Shown one piece after another: positions 7,835 to 16,056 of a stretch of 30,835 bases of DNA. Under the pieces are notes generated by a model that was given only the letters and a program-made list of their open reading frames with translations, did not search any database and was not told the origin of the DNA. The stretch is from the IMG/VR virus record IMGVR_UViG_3300025141_000484, positions 1 through 30,835 of that record; one strand, written 5' to 3'. The stretch's first letter is position 1; every line of letters starts with the position of its first letter. The position numbers and the translations under genes were made by a program. Origin of the DNA: a virus.

Positions 7835-8215
7835 TTAGCCTCCTTGTTTGATATGCTTTTCAATGCTTTTCATCAGTGTTTCCCAGTCGTTAAACTCAAT
7901 TAAATGAGAAAACGACTTAGGAAAGTTTGATGTTATTGTTCTTACAATTTTTCTTTTAAATATGTTTATTTCTTTTTCATCTATTTTTTGTTGTAATTCG
8001 ATTTGCTTTTCTGTTTTTCCTGATTTTTCTAGCTCGTACCTTTTAAGTTCTTGGAGAGCGTAGATATCTTGAACCACGTTCGCTAGAAACAAAAGAGTCT
8101 CCGCAAGTACTCTTTTCAAGAGCATCACGGAAGACCCTAGGCTGAACATGTAGATGAACAGTGTGTGGCTAAACCAGCCAATTGCGAATATACAGATGTA
8201 TAATAGAAATGTCAA
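7835..8215 (-). CDS. Membrane protein with coiled coil, unknown function
   Basis: A protein of about 126 residues with an N-terminal hydrophobic hairpin (FLLYICIFAIGWF and TLFIYMFSLGSSVM), then a charged helical region (ELKRYELEKSGKTEKQIEL) and a C-terminal domain ending EFNDWETLMKSIEKHIKQGG. The start is uncertain. The promoter at 8260-8288 predicts transcription from about 8253, which excludes the GGAGG before an in-frame ATG at 8254. I therefore prefer TTG at 8215, which has GGGGG 4 nt upstream; a leaderless ATG at 8254 is the alternative. It abuts clpP with no gap. Similar membrane-anchored helical proteins occur in large marine phages, without known function. Confidence 0.65.
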   Translation of the reverse strand: MTFLLYICIFAIGWFSHTLFIYMFSLGSSVMLLKRVLAETLLFLANVVQDIYALQELKRYELEKSGKTEKQIELQQKIDEKEINIFKRKIVRTITSNFPKSFSHLIEFNDWETLMKSIEKHIKQGG

Positions 8216-8222
8216 ATTGCCC

Positions 8223-8256
8223 CCAAAATAAAAGGATGGGTTTAAGCCGCCCATCC
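8223..8256 (-). terminator. Hairpin terminator after the acidic protein gene
   Basis: On the minus strand GGATGGG (8256-8250) pairs perfectly with CCCATCC (8240-8234) across a 9 nt loop and is followed by TTTTATTTT. This fits a rho-independent terminator for the gene at 8295-8831. The promoter at 8260-8288 starts transcription inside the 5' arm, so transcripts begun there would carry only a shortened stem. Confidence 0.65.
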
Positions 8257-8259
8257 TCC

Positions 8260-8288
8260 ATTATATCATATTGGTTTACTTGTGTCAA
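8260..8288 (-). promoter_or_regulatory. Sigma70-type promoter before the membrane protein-clpP-endolysin block
   Basis: TTGACA (8288-8283), a 17 nt spacer and TATAAT (8265-8260) on the minus strand match the sigma70 consensus, with an extended -10 (TGA before TATAAT). The predicted start of transcription is about 8253, inside the terminator hairpin arm. It should drive the block from the membrane protein through clpP, endolysin and the 475-residue protein. Confidence 0.88.
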
Positions 8289-8294
8289 ACAAAA

Positions 8295-8831
8295 TTACTT
8301 TGTTTTTCCAAGTGCCTTGTTGAGCATTGCTTGGGCTTGCTTTGCTTCCATAATTCTTTTAGCAACTCGCTTAGCAACCTCGTTGACAAGTTCTTTCTGA
8401 GAAGGAACATAGTTAACTCCTCGGAGTGCCTCGGCCAATACATCTTCTTCCTCTTCAGGCGCTTCTTCAGCATCCATTTCTGGTTCTTCTTCAGGGCCCA
8501 TATCCAGAGGCTCTTCAGCATCCATTTCTGGTTCTTCAGCAACACCACCGAGTGCGTCAGCCATTTCCTGAACGGCTCCAGCAGCATCGACAAATCTCTG
8601 TACCAGTTCTTCGTCAAGTTCTACATCAGATTCGGGTGCTTCTTCAGCTTCCTCTTCTGGTGGGAAGTCAGCGGGTGGCTCTTCAGCAGCCAGATCCATT
8701 GGTGCTTCTTCCTCTTCTACTTCGTAAAGCTCTGCTTCGTCCATTCCAAAACCCATTTCTTGAAGGGGTTGGATGTTTGCAAGACTCATGAAACGTCGGA
8801 CTTGAGCCTCAGATAAAAGTTTTTTAGACAT
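8295..8831 (-). CDS. Acidic scaffold/prohead-core-like protein
   Basis: A 178-residue protein with a short basic start (MSKKLLSEAQVRRFMSLANI), a long Glu/Ala/Pro/Met-rich acidic centre (residues 30-140), and a basic helical C-terminus (LVNEVAKRVAKRIMEAKQAQ). Such charge-segregated, low-complexity proteins are typical of phage scaffold or prohead-core components, and L-L-S-E followed by Ala near the start fits an L-x-E prohead protease site. This is inference from composition and similarity in plan to proteins in large marine phages. It stands alone between a terminator and a weak promoter, with AAGGAG 8 nt before the ATG, which fits high, separate expression. Confidence 0.7.
   Translation of the reverse strand: MSKKLLSEAQVRRFMSLANIQPLQEMGFGMDEAELYEVEEEEAPMDLAAEEPPADFPPEEEAEEAPESDVELDEELVQRFVDAAGAVQEMADALGGVAEEPEMDAEEPLDMGPEEEPEMDAEEAPEEEEDVLAEALRGVNYVPSQKELVNEVAKRVAKRIMEAKQAQAMLNKALGKTK
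8464..8537. repeat. 26-bp direct repeat in the acidic gene
   Basis: An identical 26-bp segment occurs at 8464-8489 and 8512-8537, 48 nt (16 codons) apart. It encodes a repeated EEPEMDAEE segment of the acidic region. The in-frame spacing suggests local duplication that lengthened the low-complexity domain. Confidence 0.85.
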
Positions 8832-8849
8832 TATATAATCTCCTTAAAT

Positions 8850-8877
8850 GTTATAACACAGTAAATAGAGACAAGAA
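8850..8877 (-). promoter_or_regulatory. Possible weak promoter of the acidic protein gene
   Basis: TATAAC (8855-8850) is preceded by TGTG, like the extended -10 boxes elsewhere in the window, but the best -35 at a 16 nt spacing is TTCTTG (8877-8872). It lies in the 56 nt gap before the acidic protein gene. Only the -10 is convincing. Confidence 0.35.
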
Positions 8878-8887
8878 AACAAAAAGT

Positions 8888-9211
8888 TTATAAATCTGGG
8901 TGTTCTTCCGCAATTAAATCAAAAATATTATCTAACTCAGCGTCCTTAATTCCAAACTTCTGCATTAAATCGTCATTAATTTTATCTTCTTTTTCTAGAA
9001 TCTTGGCGTCACGCTTTCGACCTATACCTTTTTGTTGCTTGTACTTCCTAACGTACTTTATAAAATCGGGGTCCTCGTCAATCATGCCGGTTAGACATGC
9101 ACGGAAGAACTCAGCTTGAGATATTGATTCTCTTTCAAGCTTTATTTTCAACTGCGCATGTCTAACATCGGTATCTACGAATTGGACTTTCTTCTTCACA
9201 ACATCGGACAT
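8888..9211 (-). CDS. Small protein, possible ribbon-helix-helix
   Basis: A 107-residue soluble protein. The start (KKKVQFVDTDVRHAQLKIKL) has a strand followed by ERESISQAEFFRACLTGMI, whose strand-helix-helix plan resembles ribbon-helix-helix DNA-binding proteins. A Lys/Arg-rich linker follows (KYKQQKGIGRKRDAK) and an acidic C-terminal helix ends IFDLIAEEHPDL. It lies 3 nt downstream of the dUTPase gene and is probably cotranscribed with it. If the fold is right it could be a small transcription factor, but no operator can be pointed to. Moderate confidence in the fold, none in the target. Confidence 0.65.
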   Translation of the reverse strand: MSDVVKKKVQFVDTDVRHAQLKIKLERESISQAEFFRACLTGMIDEDPDFIKYVRKYKQQKGIGRKRDAKILEKEDKINDDLMQKFGIKDAELDNIFDLIAEEHPDL

Positions 9212-9214
9212 GTT

Positions 9215-9631
9215 TTAATTAGTCCCTGTGGAGCCGAAACCACCAGCACCTCGTTCAGAATCTGACAGTTCATCAACCTCCACATACTCTATCTCTGGGT
9301 ATGGTAGGATCATGATTTGTCCTACTCGATCTCCCGCTAAATAACCCCCAGCTTCTCCGCCAAACTTAAGCATGATTGGACCTCTGTATCCAGAGTCGAT
9401 AACACCAACAGCATTGCGAAGAGACAGGCCAGTCTTTGATACTGATGACCGTGGAAAGATAAGCCCAACATATCCATCGGGTATCTCCATAGCTATCTGT
9501 GTGTCATAGACTTGATTGCCATACTTATCTATGGTATGACTTGCGGCATAGAGATCCATACAGGCATCTCCTTTCTTTGCATATCTTGGTACCTTAGCAT
9601 CAGGGCTAAGCTTTTTAATTTTGACTTTCAT
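9215..9631 (-). CDS. dut: dUTP diphosphatase (dUTPase)
   Basis: A 138-residue trimeric-type dUTPase, which hydrolyses dUTP to dUMP and pyrophosphate, keeping uracil out of DNA and supplying dUMP to thymidylate synthase. All five family motifs are present in order: GDACMDLYAA, the PRSSVSKTGL loop, NAVGVIDSGYRGPI with the catalytic Asp, GDRVGQIMILP, and the C-terminal arm RGAGGFGSTG that closes over the nucleotide. The length matches bacterial and phage enzymes. The start has a GGAGTAAC site. It works in the same pathway as the ThyX gene at 29.1 kb. Confidence 0.97.
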   Translation of the reverse strand: MKVKIKKLSPDAKVPRYAKKGDACMDLYAASHTIDKYGNQVYDTQIAMEIPDGYVGLIFPRSSVSKTGLSLRNAVGVIDSGYRGPIMLKFGGEAGGYLAGDRVGQIMILPYPEIEYVEVDELSDSERGAGGFGSTGTN

Positions 9632-9656
9632 TTGTTACTCCTTTTTTGAAAAATCA

Positions 9657-10589
9657 TTATTCTAGTATTTGTATGATCCCTGTGTTTGTCCATACTTCCA
9701 AGTCTTCTGTCCAAACTGTGGTTGATAATCCTGCCAAAGATAGTATGGCTGATGTACCGAGAGTGGTGATTACAGGTCTTATCTCTTCGTCTGTGAATTC
9801 AGCAGTTGTGTTCTCACAGCTTGACTCGCAAACCCAATCAGTAGGACTCTCGAAATCACAGTGATCAGCGCTCGTGACTTTAATTGCATGATAGTCTTCC
9901 ATCATTTGAAACAGATCCAACCCGTTGTTCGCAGAGTTACACACAGAGCTTTCAGCGAGTAGAGAGAGTGCTGGGATTGTTACGTTCGAAGCGTACTCTC
10001 GTCCTATATAATCTGGGACGTTTGGAATATCCTCTGTGTCGGTGGCGTCTAATCCTAGAACCCCTAACGCTTTGGAATCGTGCGAAGCAGCTATAATCGC
10101 AGCTAGGCCACCTGCTGAATGTCCTGCGTAAATGACATTGAGCGCACCATGTGTGGTGGCTAGTTCATTCATGTTTCGACCATTCATTTCATGACCGACA
10201 CCACTGAGTACATTGTAGTGACACAGAGTCGGAAGTAGAACTTCTACTCCCCACGATGCCAAGTGTTCAGCCCAGCCTGTCATCGACTTCGCTCCTCTGG
10301 CGAAACCATGGGCAAGAACCACAACAGGTGGCTGCAAGACGTCTACTGGTGAATAAATTGTGTAACTCATGTTCGGGCAGTTTGTCACACTAGCTGTGGA
10401 TTCTTCCTCGAATACTTCATAAGATCCTCTTTGGGAAAAATCGGGTGTCGGAAGTGGCTCTGCTAATATCGCAGTGTCGGCCTCCGACGTATCTAATGAT
10501 GATACATAGGTATCATCGGGCGTGTCTTTAGTAGGTGCGGTGCATGCTACTGTTGTGCCAAGACACAGGGCGATTAGTTTGTTATTCAT
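9657..10589 (-). CDS. Lipoprotein alpha/beta hydrolase
   Basis: A 310-residue predicted lipoprotein: short signal peptide with TTVAC lipobox (Cys16), then a 40-residue Thr/Asp/Pro/Glu-rich linker, then an alpha/beta-hydrolase domain. The HG oxyanion segment (VVVLAHGFARG), the nucleophile elbow GHSAGG (Ser158), an acid in GLDATD (Asp181 or Asp184) and His243 in SADHCDF are all visible. The plan resembles chlorophyllase/cutinase-like esterases of bacterial envelopes. Several Cys residues could form disulphides outside the cytoplasm. The substrate is unknown. The ATG overlaps the preceding small gene, whose end supplies the GGAGG. A surface esterase is unusual in a phage and may have been acquired from the host. 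Confidence 0.85.
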   Translation of the reverse strand: MNNKLIALCLGTTVACTAPTKDTPDDTYVSSLDTSEADTAILAEPLPTPDFSQRGSYEVFEEESTASVTNCPNMSYTIYSPVDVLQPPVVVLAHGFARGAKSMTGWAEHLASWGVEVLLPTLCHYNVLSGVGHEMNGRNMNELATTHGALNVIYAGHSAGGLAAIIAASHDSKALGVLGLDATDTEDIPNVPDYIGREYASNVTIPALSLLAESSVCNSANNGLDLFQMMEDYHAIKVTSADHCDFESPTDWVCESSCENTTAEFTDEEIRPVITTLGTSAILSLAGLSTTVWTEDLEVWTNTGIIQILE

Positions 10590-10758
10590 TTATTACCTCC
10601 AAATGTGATTCGTGCATAATATTATATCTACCTAACATGAGAAACTGCACTCGGTTTCCATGCTTTACTGGTATGATCGCTGTTACGATCCCGATGTTGT
10701 TTTCAAGGGCGAACCCTTTGGGATATCCAACAACCCGAACTAAGTCACCTATCTTCAT
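10582..10758 (-). CDS. Small KIGDLV-type protein, 58 aa
   Basis: A 58-residue protein starting MKIGDLVRVVGYPKGF, the clearest example here of the K-I-G-D-L-V motif at a true N-terminus. It continues with NIGIVTAIIPV and ends MHESHLEVINE, giving the strand order expected of a small SH3-like barrel. It overlaps the end of the upstream gene by 14 nt and the start of the lipoprotein hydrolase gene by 8 nt, and its 3' end holds the GGAGG site for that gene. The function is unknown. Confidence 0.75.
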   Translation of the reverse strand: MKIGDLVRVVGYPKGFALENNIGIVTAIIPVKHGNRVQFLMLGRYNIMHESHLEVINE

Positions 10759-10993
10759 CGAAACCTACTTGATCCTCTGTGTCTGCATCTGGATCTATTT
10801 CGCAGGTATCGTCAATTTTTAAAATTAACGTTTGATAATATAGGTGGGAAGTTACTACACTGCTGGGAGCGTGAGTTACATACTCTGACTTAACTACCAT
10901 TCCCCCTAGAGGGATCCAACCGAGTGACAGCAAGCAGCATACTTCTTTCTGTAGCTGGGTTGGGCTTGTTGCTTCAATTATTTTATAGTTCAT
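10745..10993 (-). CDS. DUF1737-like small protein
   Basis: An 82-residue protein whose first 60 residues match the plan of the DUF1737 family: a strand MNYKIIEA, a helix TQLQKEVCCLLSLGW, then a strand PLGGMVV and a terminal strand SHLYYQTLIL. The last 20 residues are an acidic tail (DPDADTEDQVGFDED). The function of this family is not known. AAGGAG precedes the ATG. It lies 15 nt downstream of dnaE and is probably cotranscribed with it. Confidence 0.75.
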   Translation of the reverse strand: MNYKIIEATSPTQLQKEVCCLLSLGWIPLGGMVVKSEYVTHAPSSVVTSHLYYQTLILKIDDTCEIDPDADTEDQVGFDEDR

Positions 10994-11008
10994 GATTTCT
11001 CCTTGTTA

Positions 11009-14000
11009 TCATCCTAAAAGGGCCCAAGAGGTATCAACGTTGCCATTGGTTGAAAATCCCCAAGTTTGATCGTATCTGGGCTTGAGTAGATATGGTCTGT
11101 TGATATGTATTATGTCTTTATCAATGTTTACACCCCAACATCTAATCTGAGTTTCTACTGAGTTTGAGTCGATGACCTTGATTACGTAGAAGTTTTTTCC
11201 ATTTCTTGTCTTCTTCTTAAGAACAGACCTTGGAATACACCAACACAATTGTAGCTCTGGGTCAAACTCAGAAATTGGAGGAAGATATCTCTCATCCAAT
11301 CTCCTCTGAACATCGGGGGAAATTACAATCGACATCGGAAATATCCCTGTGAGGTCAGCTAAAAACTCTATCTTCTCTTGTTCTGAGAATGATCCTTCTG
11401 GCCTGTATGTTTCTATGTTTTCATCAAGCTTCTTTTTCGTTCTTGGCTTGTCAAGACAAACGGCAGACCAAAAATGTTTGTCGCCGGTAAAACGCTCATC
11501 AATTAAATCATTCATTGCTCCTGCCCTGCAAAGTACATCAAAGGCTTTCTTATTTAGCTTGGCGTACTTTATATCCGGATGGAATAACATTTCCTCAACA
11601 GTGTTAAAGGGTCTGTGTGACATGATTTGTTCCAAAGCAGAAGCTCCTAGGCCTTTGATGGTCGTTAGTGGTGCTATCAATGTCTTATCGTCTTGAATCT
11701 TCCAAGATCCCTCCGAGTAATTAACGTTCAGTGGTTTGATATCATACCCATGTTGTTTAGCGAGGTTGATCGCTTTCTCTTTACGAGTTTCTGGTTCTCT
11801 ATCTAGGAAAGAGGCGACCCATTCAACAGGATAGTTGTGACATAACCAAGCACACTGGTATGATATGATCGAATATGAAACAGCATGTGACTTATTGAAA
11901 CCGTAGCCAGAGAAATATTCAAAGGTTTGCCAAAGCTTTCGAGCCTCTCGTTCTTTAATACCCTTAAGGATACACCCAGATACAAACTTATCAAAGATTG
12001 CTTCTTTGACCTCATTGCCTTTGCCTGTTCCTTTCTTGGTCAAGATCTTACGAAGCAAGTTAGCTTCATCCATCGTGATACCTTCTCCAAGTCTATATGC
12101 TAGCATAGCAATTTGCTCTTGGAAGATAAGAAACCCATAAGTTTCAGATGTTACTTCTTCAACAATTGGATGGAGATACTTGATGTTTGTTGGATCACTG
12201 ATTGCGTCAACATAATCCTTATCTACACCAGCCGATAAGGGGCCGGGACGATAGATAGAAGTGATAGCAGCAAGGTCAATAATAGACTTGGGCTTCACTT
12301 GTTGTGCAAATGTTTGTGCTCCGCTTTCAGTAAACTGAAAGATCCCTACCCACTTTCCTTTGTCAAATATGTGTTTGTATATATCCTGATTGTTTAGATC
12401 AATATTGTTTGGGTGCAACTCTTTATCATAAAAGCTCTTAATGTCTCCAAAGGTTGGCGAGGTAATATCAAAGTGTCTCTGTAATACTCTGCCTATACAG
12501 TCTTCGATCATACGCAACGTAGATAGTCCAAGGATATCAAATTTAATGAATCCCATGGGTTCTAATTGGCGAACATTTTGACCTTCAGACCAAGGGGTTT
12601 GTCTTACCCCTTTGGAAGAGATCAAGGGCATAAACTTGTCTAATTGTTCACCGATTACAACTCCACCGGCGTGTCTGGAGCATGAGCGATAAGAGCCGTG
12701 AAGAGCTTCGCAGTGACTCTGAACGTCTGGGTATTTTTTGAAGAAATCCTGTAGAGTATCTGAGAACTCTACAACTTCTTCAAAGGTTGGCGTATAGACT
12801 CCGGCTTTGATACCATGCTTCTTTTTAGCCATCGGTGTGGCTTCAGCCAACATCTTACTGGTGACGTTATTCACTTCACGAAACTCAATCTCATAGAACT
12901 TGGATATGTCTTTGATCAATGAACGAAGCTGGAGCGTATTCCAGTTAGAAATAGGAACAACCGTTGAGCTTCCCCACTGATCGATCAGAATATCTTTAAG
13001 TACCATAGGATCGGATACATCATAATCAATATCAGGATAGTCCGTAGCATCCGAACGTAAGAAACGTGAGAATAAAAGACCATACTTAATTGGATCAACC
13101 TGAGTAATGCCCAGAGCATAAGCAACCAGAGAACCAGCCGCAGAGCCTCTACCGGGCCCCGATAATTGTACTTCATTTGTTTTATCCGCTATTGCTTTCA
13201 TAGTTAGAAAGTATTTTGAAAAACCACGATCAGCAATAACTTTGAGTTCGTGCTTCAATCTCTTCTCATACTCATGGACCAGTGATCTGGACCTAGTTTG
13301 CTTTTGTGTTAAGCCCTGTTCTTTAAGTATAGAAAACAACCCCTTGGACGAAAGTCGCTCAAGATATGTATCTTCTTCATATCCCGCTGGGACGACAAAG
13401 TCTGGAAGACGAACTGTGGTGTCTGGTAAGAAATCTTCGATGCGGTCAAACGCAATACGATAAGACTCTTCAATAGACTGTTCTACCAAGTCATCGTCAT
13501 ACTCTTGATCACATGCTTCGGAATACCCACAGTAAGCTTCCCACATTTGAAGCCCGTTCTTAGGATACAGTTCATACTCCATCTCTTGAACATCAGTCGG
13601 AATGTTCATGTCTAGCCACTCAGGCTTTCCTTTTCCAATCCAACCAAGTCGCTTGTATAGCTCTCGGTCCTTCCAAGCATCAGGGTTTGGATAGTGAGAG
13701 TCAGCGGTTGATACAAGCTTGAGGTCGAACTCTTTAGCAATACGAATGATGTATTGATTGAGTTCATGTTGCTCAGGGACAGCGTTCCACTGAAGTTCTC
13801 CGTACCAACGATCACCAAAGATGTCTTGCATTTTTTGAGTTTGTTCTCTCATGCAATCCATAACAGCCTCGTCACCGTTCTCTCGCTCCTGCCAGTAGCA
13901 TCCGGCATAGATCCCACCGAGACAAGCAGACATAGCAATAACACCCTCACCATACTTCGCGAGCAAGGCATAGTCAACACGAGGTTTACGATAGAAGTAA

Positions 14001-14770
14001 TCTCCATTATAAGACTCTGATATCATTTTGAAGATGTTATTGAGTCCTGTCTGGTTCATAGCGAGAAGCACCAAGTGACGAGTACGATTGATGTCCGACT
14101 TGGACAGGCCTTTAGACTCGCCATCGGCCTCGATGTTTGTACCAGAACGCCCAGCATCAATCTGCTTAGCTTTCTTCTTGTCTTGTCGATACTCCTCAAT
14201 CTTAACCTTCCACTCATCGACTGAGGGAATGAAGTAAGCCTCAACTCCGAATATCGGCTTAAAATCTTTACCTGCTGCTTTCATCCTCTTAGCATGCAGG
14301 ACTTGATAAGCAAAGCCGTTCATGTTACCATGATCAGTCAATGCAAGTGCTTCGCAACCATTTTCATATGCGAAGTCCATGTGTTCTTGCGGATAGCCAA
14401 ACCCGTCAAAGGGTGAGCCTACACCGCTATGTGCGTGTAAGTTTACAAAACTAAGTATGCTGTTTTTTCTCTGGTTGTTTTTGCTTCTCTCAACCACTTC
14501 AGCTATTATTTCGACGGTGCGGGTGAGATCCTTGGGTGTTGGTTCCCGACTAGACTTAGCACTAATGGTATATTCAAAGCAGCCATCTCTATGTTTGTGA
14601 GCGTTTATCTGCCAGTCAGTTGTGATCTCGTCAATGTCTCTTTCTGAGAAGCCAAGCTTGTCTAAGTGTTTAACTGGAAAGGTCGCAATGGTCTCTCCTT
14701 GGCTCTTCACTACACCATCGTAATTGCTGTGCAGTGGTTTGATATTTAATACTACGTATCCTGATTTCAT
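11009..14770 (-). CDS. dnaE: DNA polymerase III alpha subunit (DnaE type)
   Basis: A 1253-residue C-family replicative polymerase. About 105 N-terminal residues have no counterpart in cellular DnaE; then comes a PHP domain with HxH at 112/114, LTDHGNMNG, GVEAYF and STADSHY, so its metal site may be intact. Palm residues are GPGRGSAAGS, PDIDYD (Asp580, Asp582) and Asp745 in IKFDILGL; SRHAGGVVIG, IYRPGPL and GYGFNKSHAVSYS follow. An OB-fold-like end contains FYVIKVID. It should copy phage DNA in the cytoplasm; no clamp, loader, helicase or primase is seen in this window. It is preceded by a near-consensus promoter and CGGAGGAAAT. Among phages a DnaE-type enzyme is less common than A- or B-family polymerases. 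Confidence 0.96.
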   Translation of the reverse strand: MKSGYVVLNIKPLHSNYDGVVKSQGETIATFPVKHLDKLGFSERDIDEITTDWQINAHKHRDGCFEYTISAKSSREPTPKDLTRTVEIIAEVVERSKNNQRKNSILSFVNLHAHSGVGSPFDGFGYPQEHMDFAYENGCEALALTDHGNMNGFAYQVLHAKRMKAAGKDFKPIFGVEAYFIPSVDEWKVKIEEYRQDKKKAKQIDAGRSGTNIEADGESKGLSKSDINRTRHLVLLAMNQTGLNNIFKMISESYNGDYFYRKPRVDYALLAKYGEGVIAMSACLGGIYAGCYWQERENGDEAVMDCMREQTQKMQDIFGDRWYGELQWNAVPEQHELNQYIIRIAKEFDLKLVSTADSHYPNPDAWKDRELYKRLGWIGKGKPEWLDMNIPTDVQEMEYELYPKNGLQMWEAYCGYSEACDQEYDDDLVEQSIEESYRIAFDRIEDFLPDTTVRLPDFVVPAGYEEDTYLERLSSKGLFSILKEQGLTQKQTRSRSLVHEYEKRLKHELKVIADRGFSKYFLTMKAIADKTNEVQLSGPGRGSAAGSLVAYALGITQVDPIKYGLLFSRFLRSDATDYPDIDYDVSDPMVLKDILIDQWGSSTVVPISNWNTLQLRSLIKDISKFYEIEFREVNNVTSKMLAEATPMAKKKHGIKAGVYTPTFEEVVEFSDTLQDFFKKYPDVQSHCEALHGSYRSCSRHAGGVVIGEQLDKFMPLISSKGVRQTPWSEGQNVRQLEPMGFIKFDILGLSTLRMIEDCIGRVLQRHFDITSPTFGDIKSFYDKELHPNNIDLNNQDIYKHIFDKGKWVGIFQFTESGAQTFAQQVKPKSIIDLAAITSIYRPGPLSAGVDKDYVDAISDPTNIKYLHPIVEEVTSETYGFLIFQEQIAMLAYRLGEGITMDEANLLRKILTKKGTGKGNEVKEAIFDKFVSGCILKGIKEREARKLWQTFEYFSGYGFNKSHAVSYSIISYQCAWLCHNYPVEWVASFLDREPETRKEKAINLAKQHGYDIKPLNVNYSEGSWKIQDDKTLIAPLTTIKGLGASALEQIMSHRPFNTVEEMLFHPDIKYAKLNKKAFDVLCRAGAMNDLIDERFTGDKHFWSAVCLDKPRTKKKLDENIETYRPEGSFSEQEKIEFLADLTGIFPMSIVISPDVQRRLDERYLPPISEFDPELQLCWCIPRSVLKKKTRNGKNFYVIKVIDSNSVETQIRCWGVNIDKDIIHINRPYLLKPRYDQTWGFSTNGNVDTSWALLG

Positions 14771-14792
14771 ATTTCCTCCGATTGTTGTTTAT

Positions 14793-14820
14793 ATTATAAC
14801 ACATTGTGTCTGTTTGTCAA
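14793..14820 (-). promoter_or_regulatory. Sigma70-type promoter of dnaE
   Basis: TTGACA (14820-14815), 16 nt spacer, TATAAT (14798-14793) on the minus strand, with TGT before the -10 giving an extended -10. It lies in the 63 nt gap between the ParB-like gene and dnaE. The leader ends with CGGAGG ahead of the dnaE ATG. Confidence 0.9.
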
Positions 14821-14833
14821 GGGGGTTTTTTAC

Positions 14834-15997
14834 TTATTCTTTGCTTTTCACTTCGTCAAACTCTTCATTTTGGTCGTTCCATTCCCATGCCTCATATGAA
14901 TCAAGCTCTGATTGTTTGACAAAAAACACTCTTTCAACCAGAGGATAGCCACCGAGAATATGATTATCATTCGTATTACTTTCGATTAGATTTGCAATAT
15001 AAGACTTTCTACCGCTTTCTATACTTTTAATAGAAGTTATAGGTGCGTCTAATTTGTCCCCAATTCTGGCTGCTATCCACACTTTATCTCTAACTGGGGA
15101 CGCAGTCATTCGATTTCTCCACATATTTCCTAGTGTTTGATAAACAAAGTCAAATCTTGATGGAAATCTTCTTTGTTTTATTTTTCCACTGTTTTCTGGG
15201 TCCCAAGTGTTTTTTGGGAAAAATTTTACAAACTCTGCGGCTATTTCGGAGTCACTTGGCATAGGTAGAGATTGCACTCTGTGGTCTGCGAACAATTGAT
15301 TTGTCATCCTAGTTAGTCGAGCTTTCCTGCTGGGTGCAGCATATTTTGGCTTTTTGTTCATGATGTAGTTCTCTGCCCATTTTTTCTTTTGGTCAGGTGT
15401 CCAATCTTTGGTTGCAGGCTCTACGCTTTCGTGAATCTCCCATGCGCATTTAGTCTGATGTATAATGTCGTTTTCGTTTTCTTTAGTTACATCATCGTCA
15501 CTTTCACGGTTTGAAATACCAGCCAATTCGTGCCCATGACGTTTTTTATCATTTACTGATAATCCGTCTCCAAGTACGAGCACGTGCCCTAGAGATTCAT
15601 AGCCATTTTCTTGTCCTTTCTTGTGTGCTCTAGATCTATGGTTGCCGCAAAAAGGGTAGAGCTTATCATCAATTTCAAAACCAATAATAATTCTTTTCAT
15701 TAAAACTTTGTCTTCGTAAAATTGTGAATAAAGATCATCTATTTGTGTCTTATCTTCACAATTTTGTCTGGCTTGAAAAAATCTGTAATAATGCGACGTG
15801 CGAGGGCCAAGCTTTGACGCAAAATCGTAATTTGGTACAACTTTGGTTTTCAAGTTATTATTACATATGTATTTCCAAATTTCTCTATACCTCTCGTCAG
15901 TATCAGAGGATGGATCGTTCATGTCCAATTGGCGAATCAGACCCACTGTTTCTACGTAATAAGAATTACTAATTTGTATAACATTTTCTTCACTCAT
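14834..15997 (-). CDS. ParB/sulfiredoxin-fold-like protein
   Basis: A 387-residue protein with no signal peptide. Its central part reads LYPFCGNHRSRAHKKG, then LGHVLVLGDGLSVNDKKR and ELAGISNRESDDD. A G-N-H-R loop followed by a helix and a beta strand is the hallmark of ParB/Srx-fold nuclease-like domains found in many phage proteins, so DNA binding or nucleotide hydrolysis is plausible. The C-terminal half has basic, helical DNA-binding-like sequence (APSRKARLTRMTNQLF; VWIAARIGDKLD). The start at 15997 follows AGGAG by 7 nt; a longer frame up to 16078 runs through the promoter-terminator and is rejected. It has its own promoter and neighbours an HNH gene, so the two may form a mobile or accessory unit. 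Confidence 0.7.
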   Translation of the reverse strand: MSEENVIQISNSYYVETVGLIRQLDMNDPSSDTDERYREIWKYICNNNLKTKVVPNYDFASKLGPRTSHYYRFFQARQNCEDKTQIDDLYSQFYEDKVLMKRIIIGFEIDDKLYPFCGNHRSRAHKKGQENGYESLGHVLVLGDGLSVNDKKRHGHELAGISNRESDDDVTKENENDIIHQTKCAWEIHESVEPATKDWTPDQKKKWAENYIMNKKPKYAAPSRKARLTRMTNQLFADHRVQSLPMPSDSEIAAEFVKFFPKNTWDPENSGKIKQRRFPSRFDFVYQTLGNMWRNRMTASPVRDKVWIAARIGDKLDAPITSIKSIESGRKSYIANLIESNTNDNHILGGYPLVERVFFVKQSELDSYEAWEWNDQNEEFDEVKSKE

Positions 15998-16027
15998 TTT
16001 TTTACTCCTATTGTTAAGTGTGTTTAT

Positions 16028-16056
16028 ATTATAACACAAAACCCCTTGTTTGTCAA
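16028..16056 (-). promoter_or_regulatory. Sigma70-type promoter of the ParB-like gene
   Basis: TTGACA (16056-16051), 17 nt spacer, TATAAT (16033-16028) on the minus strand, both perfect, with an extended -10 (TGT). The -35 box contains the TGA stop of the HNH gene (16055-16053) and lies inside the terminator hairpin described separately. Confidence 0.92.

Noticed and set aside
8271-8816. 181-codon plus-strand frame opposite the acidic protein, and other frames there
   Set aside because: These frames stay open because the acidic gene is repetitive and lacks stops in other frames; the Phe-rich translation has no signal or motif.
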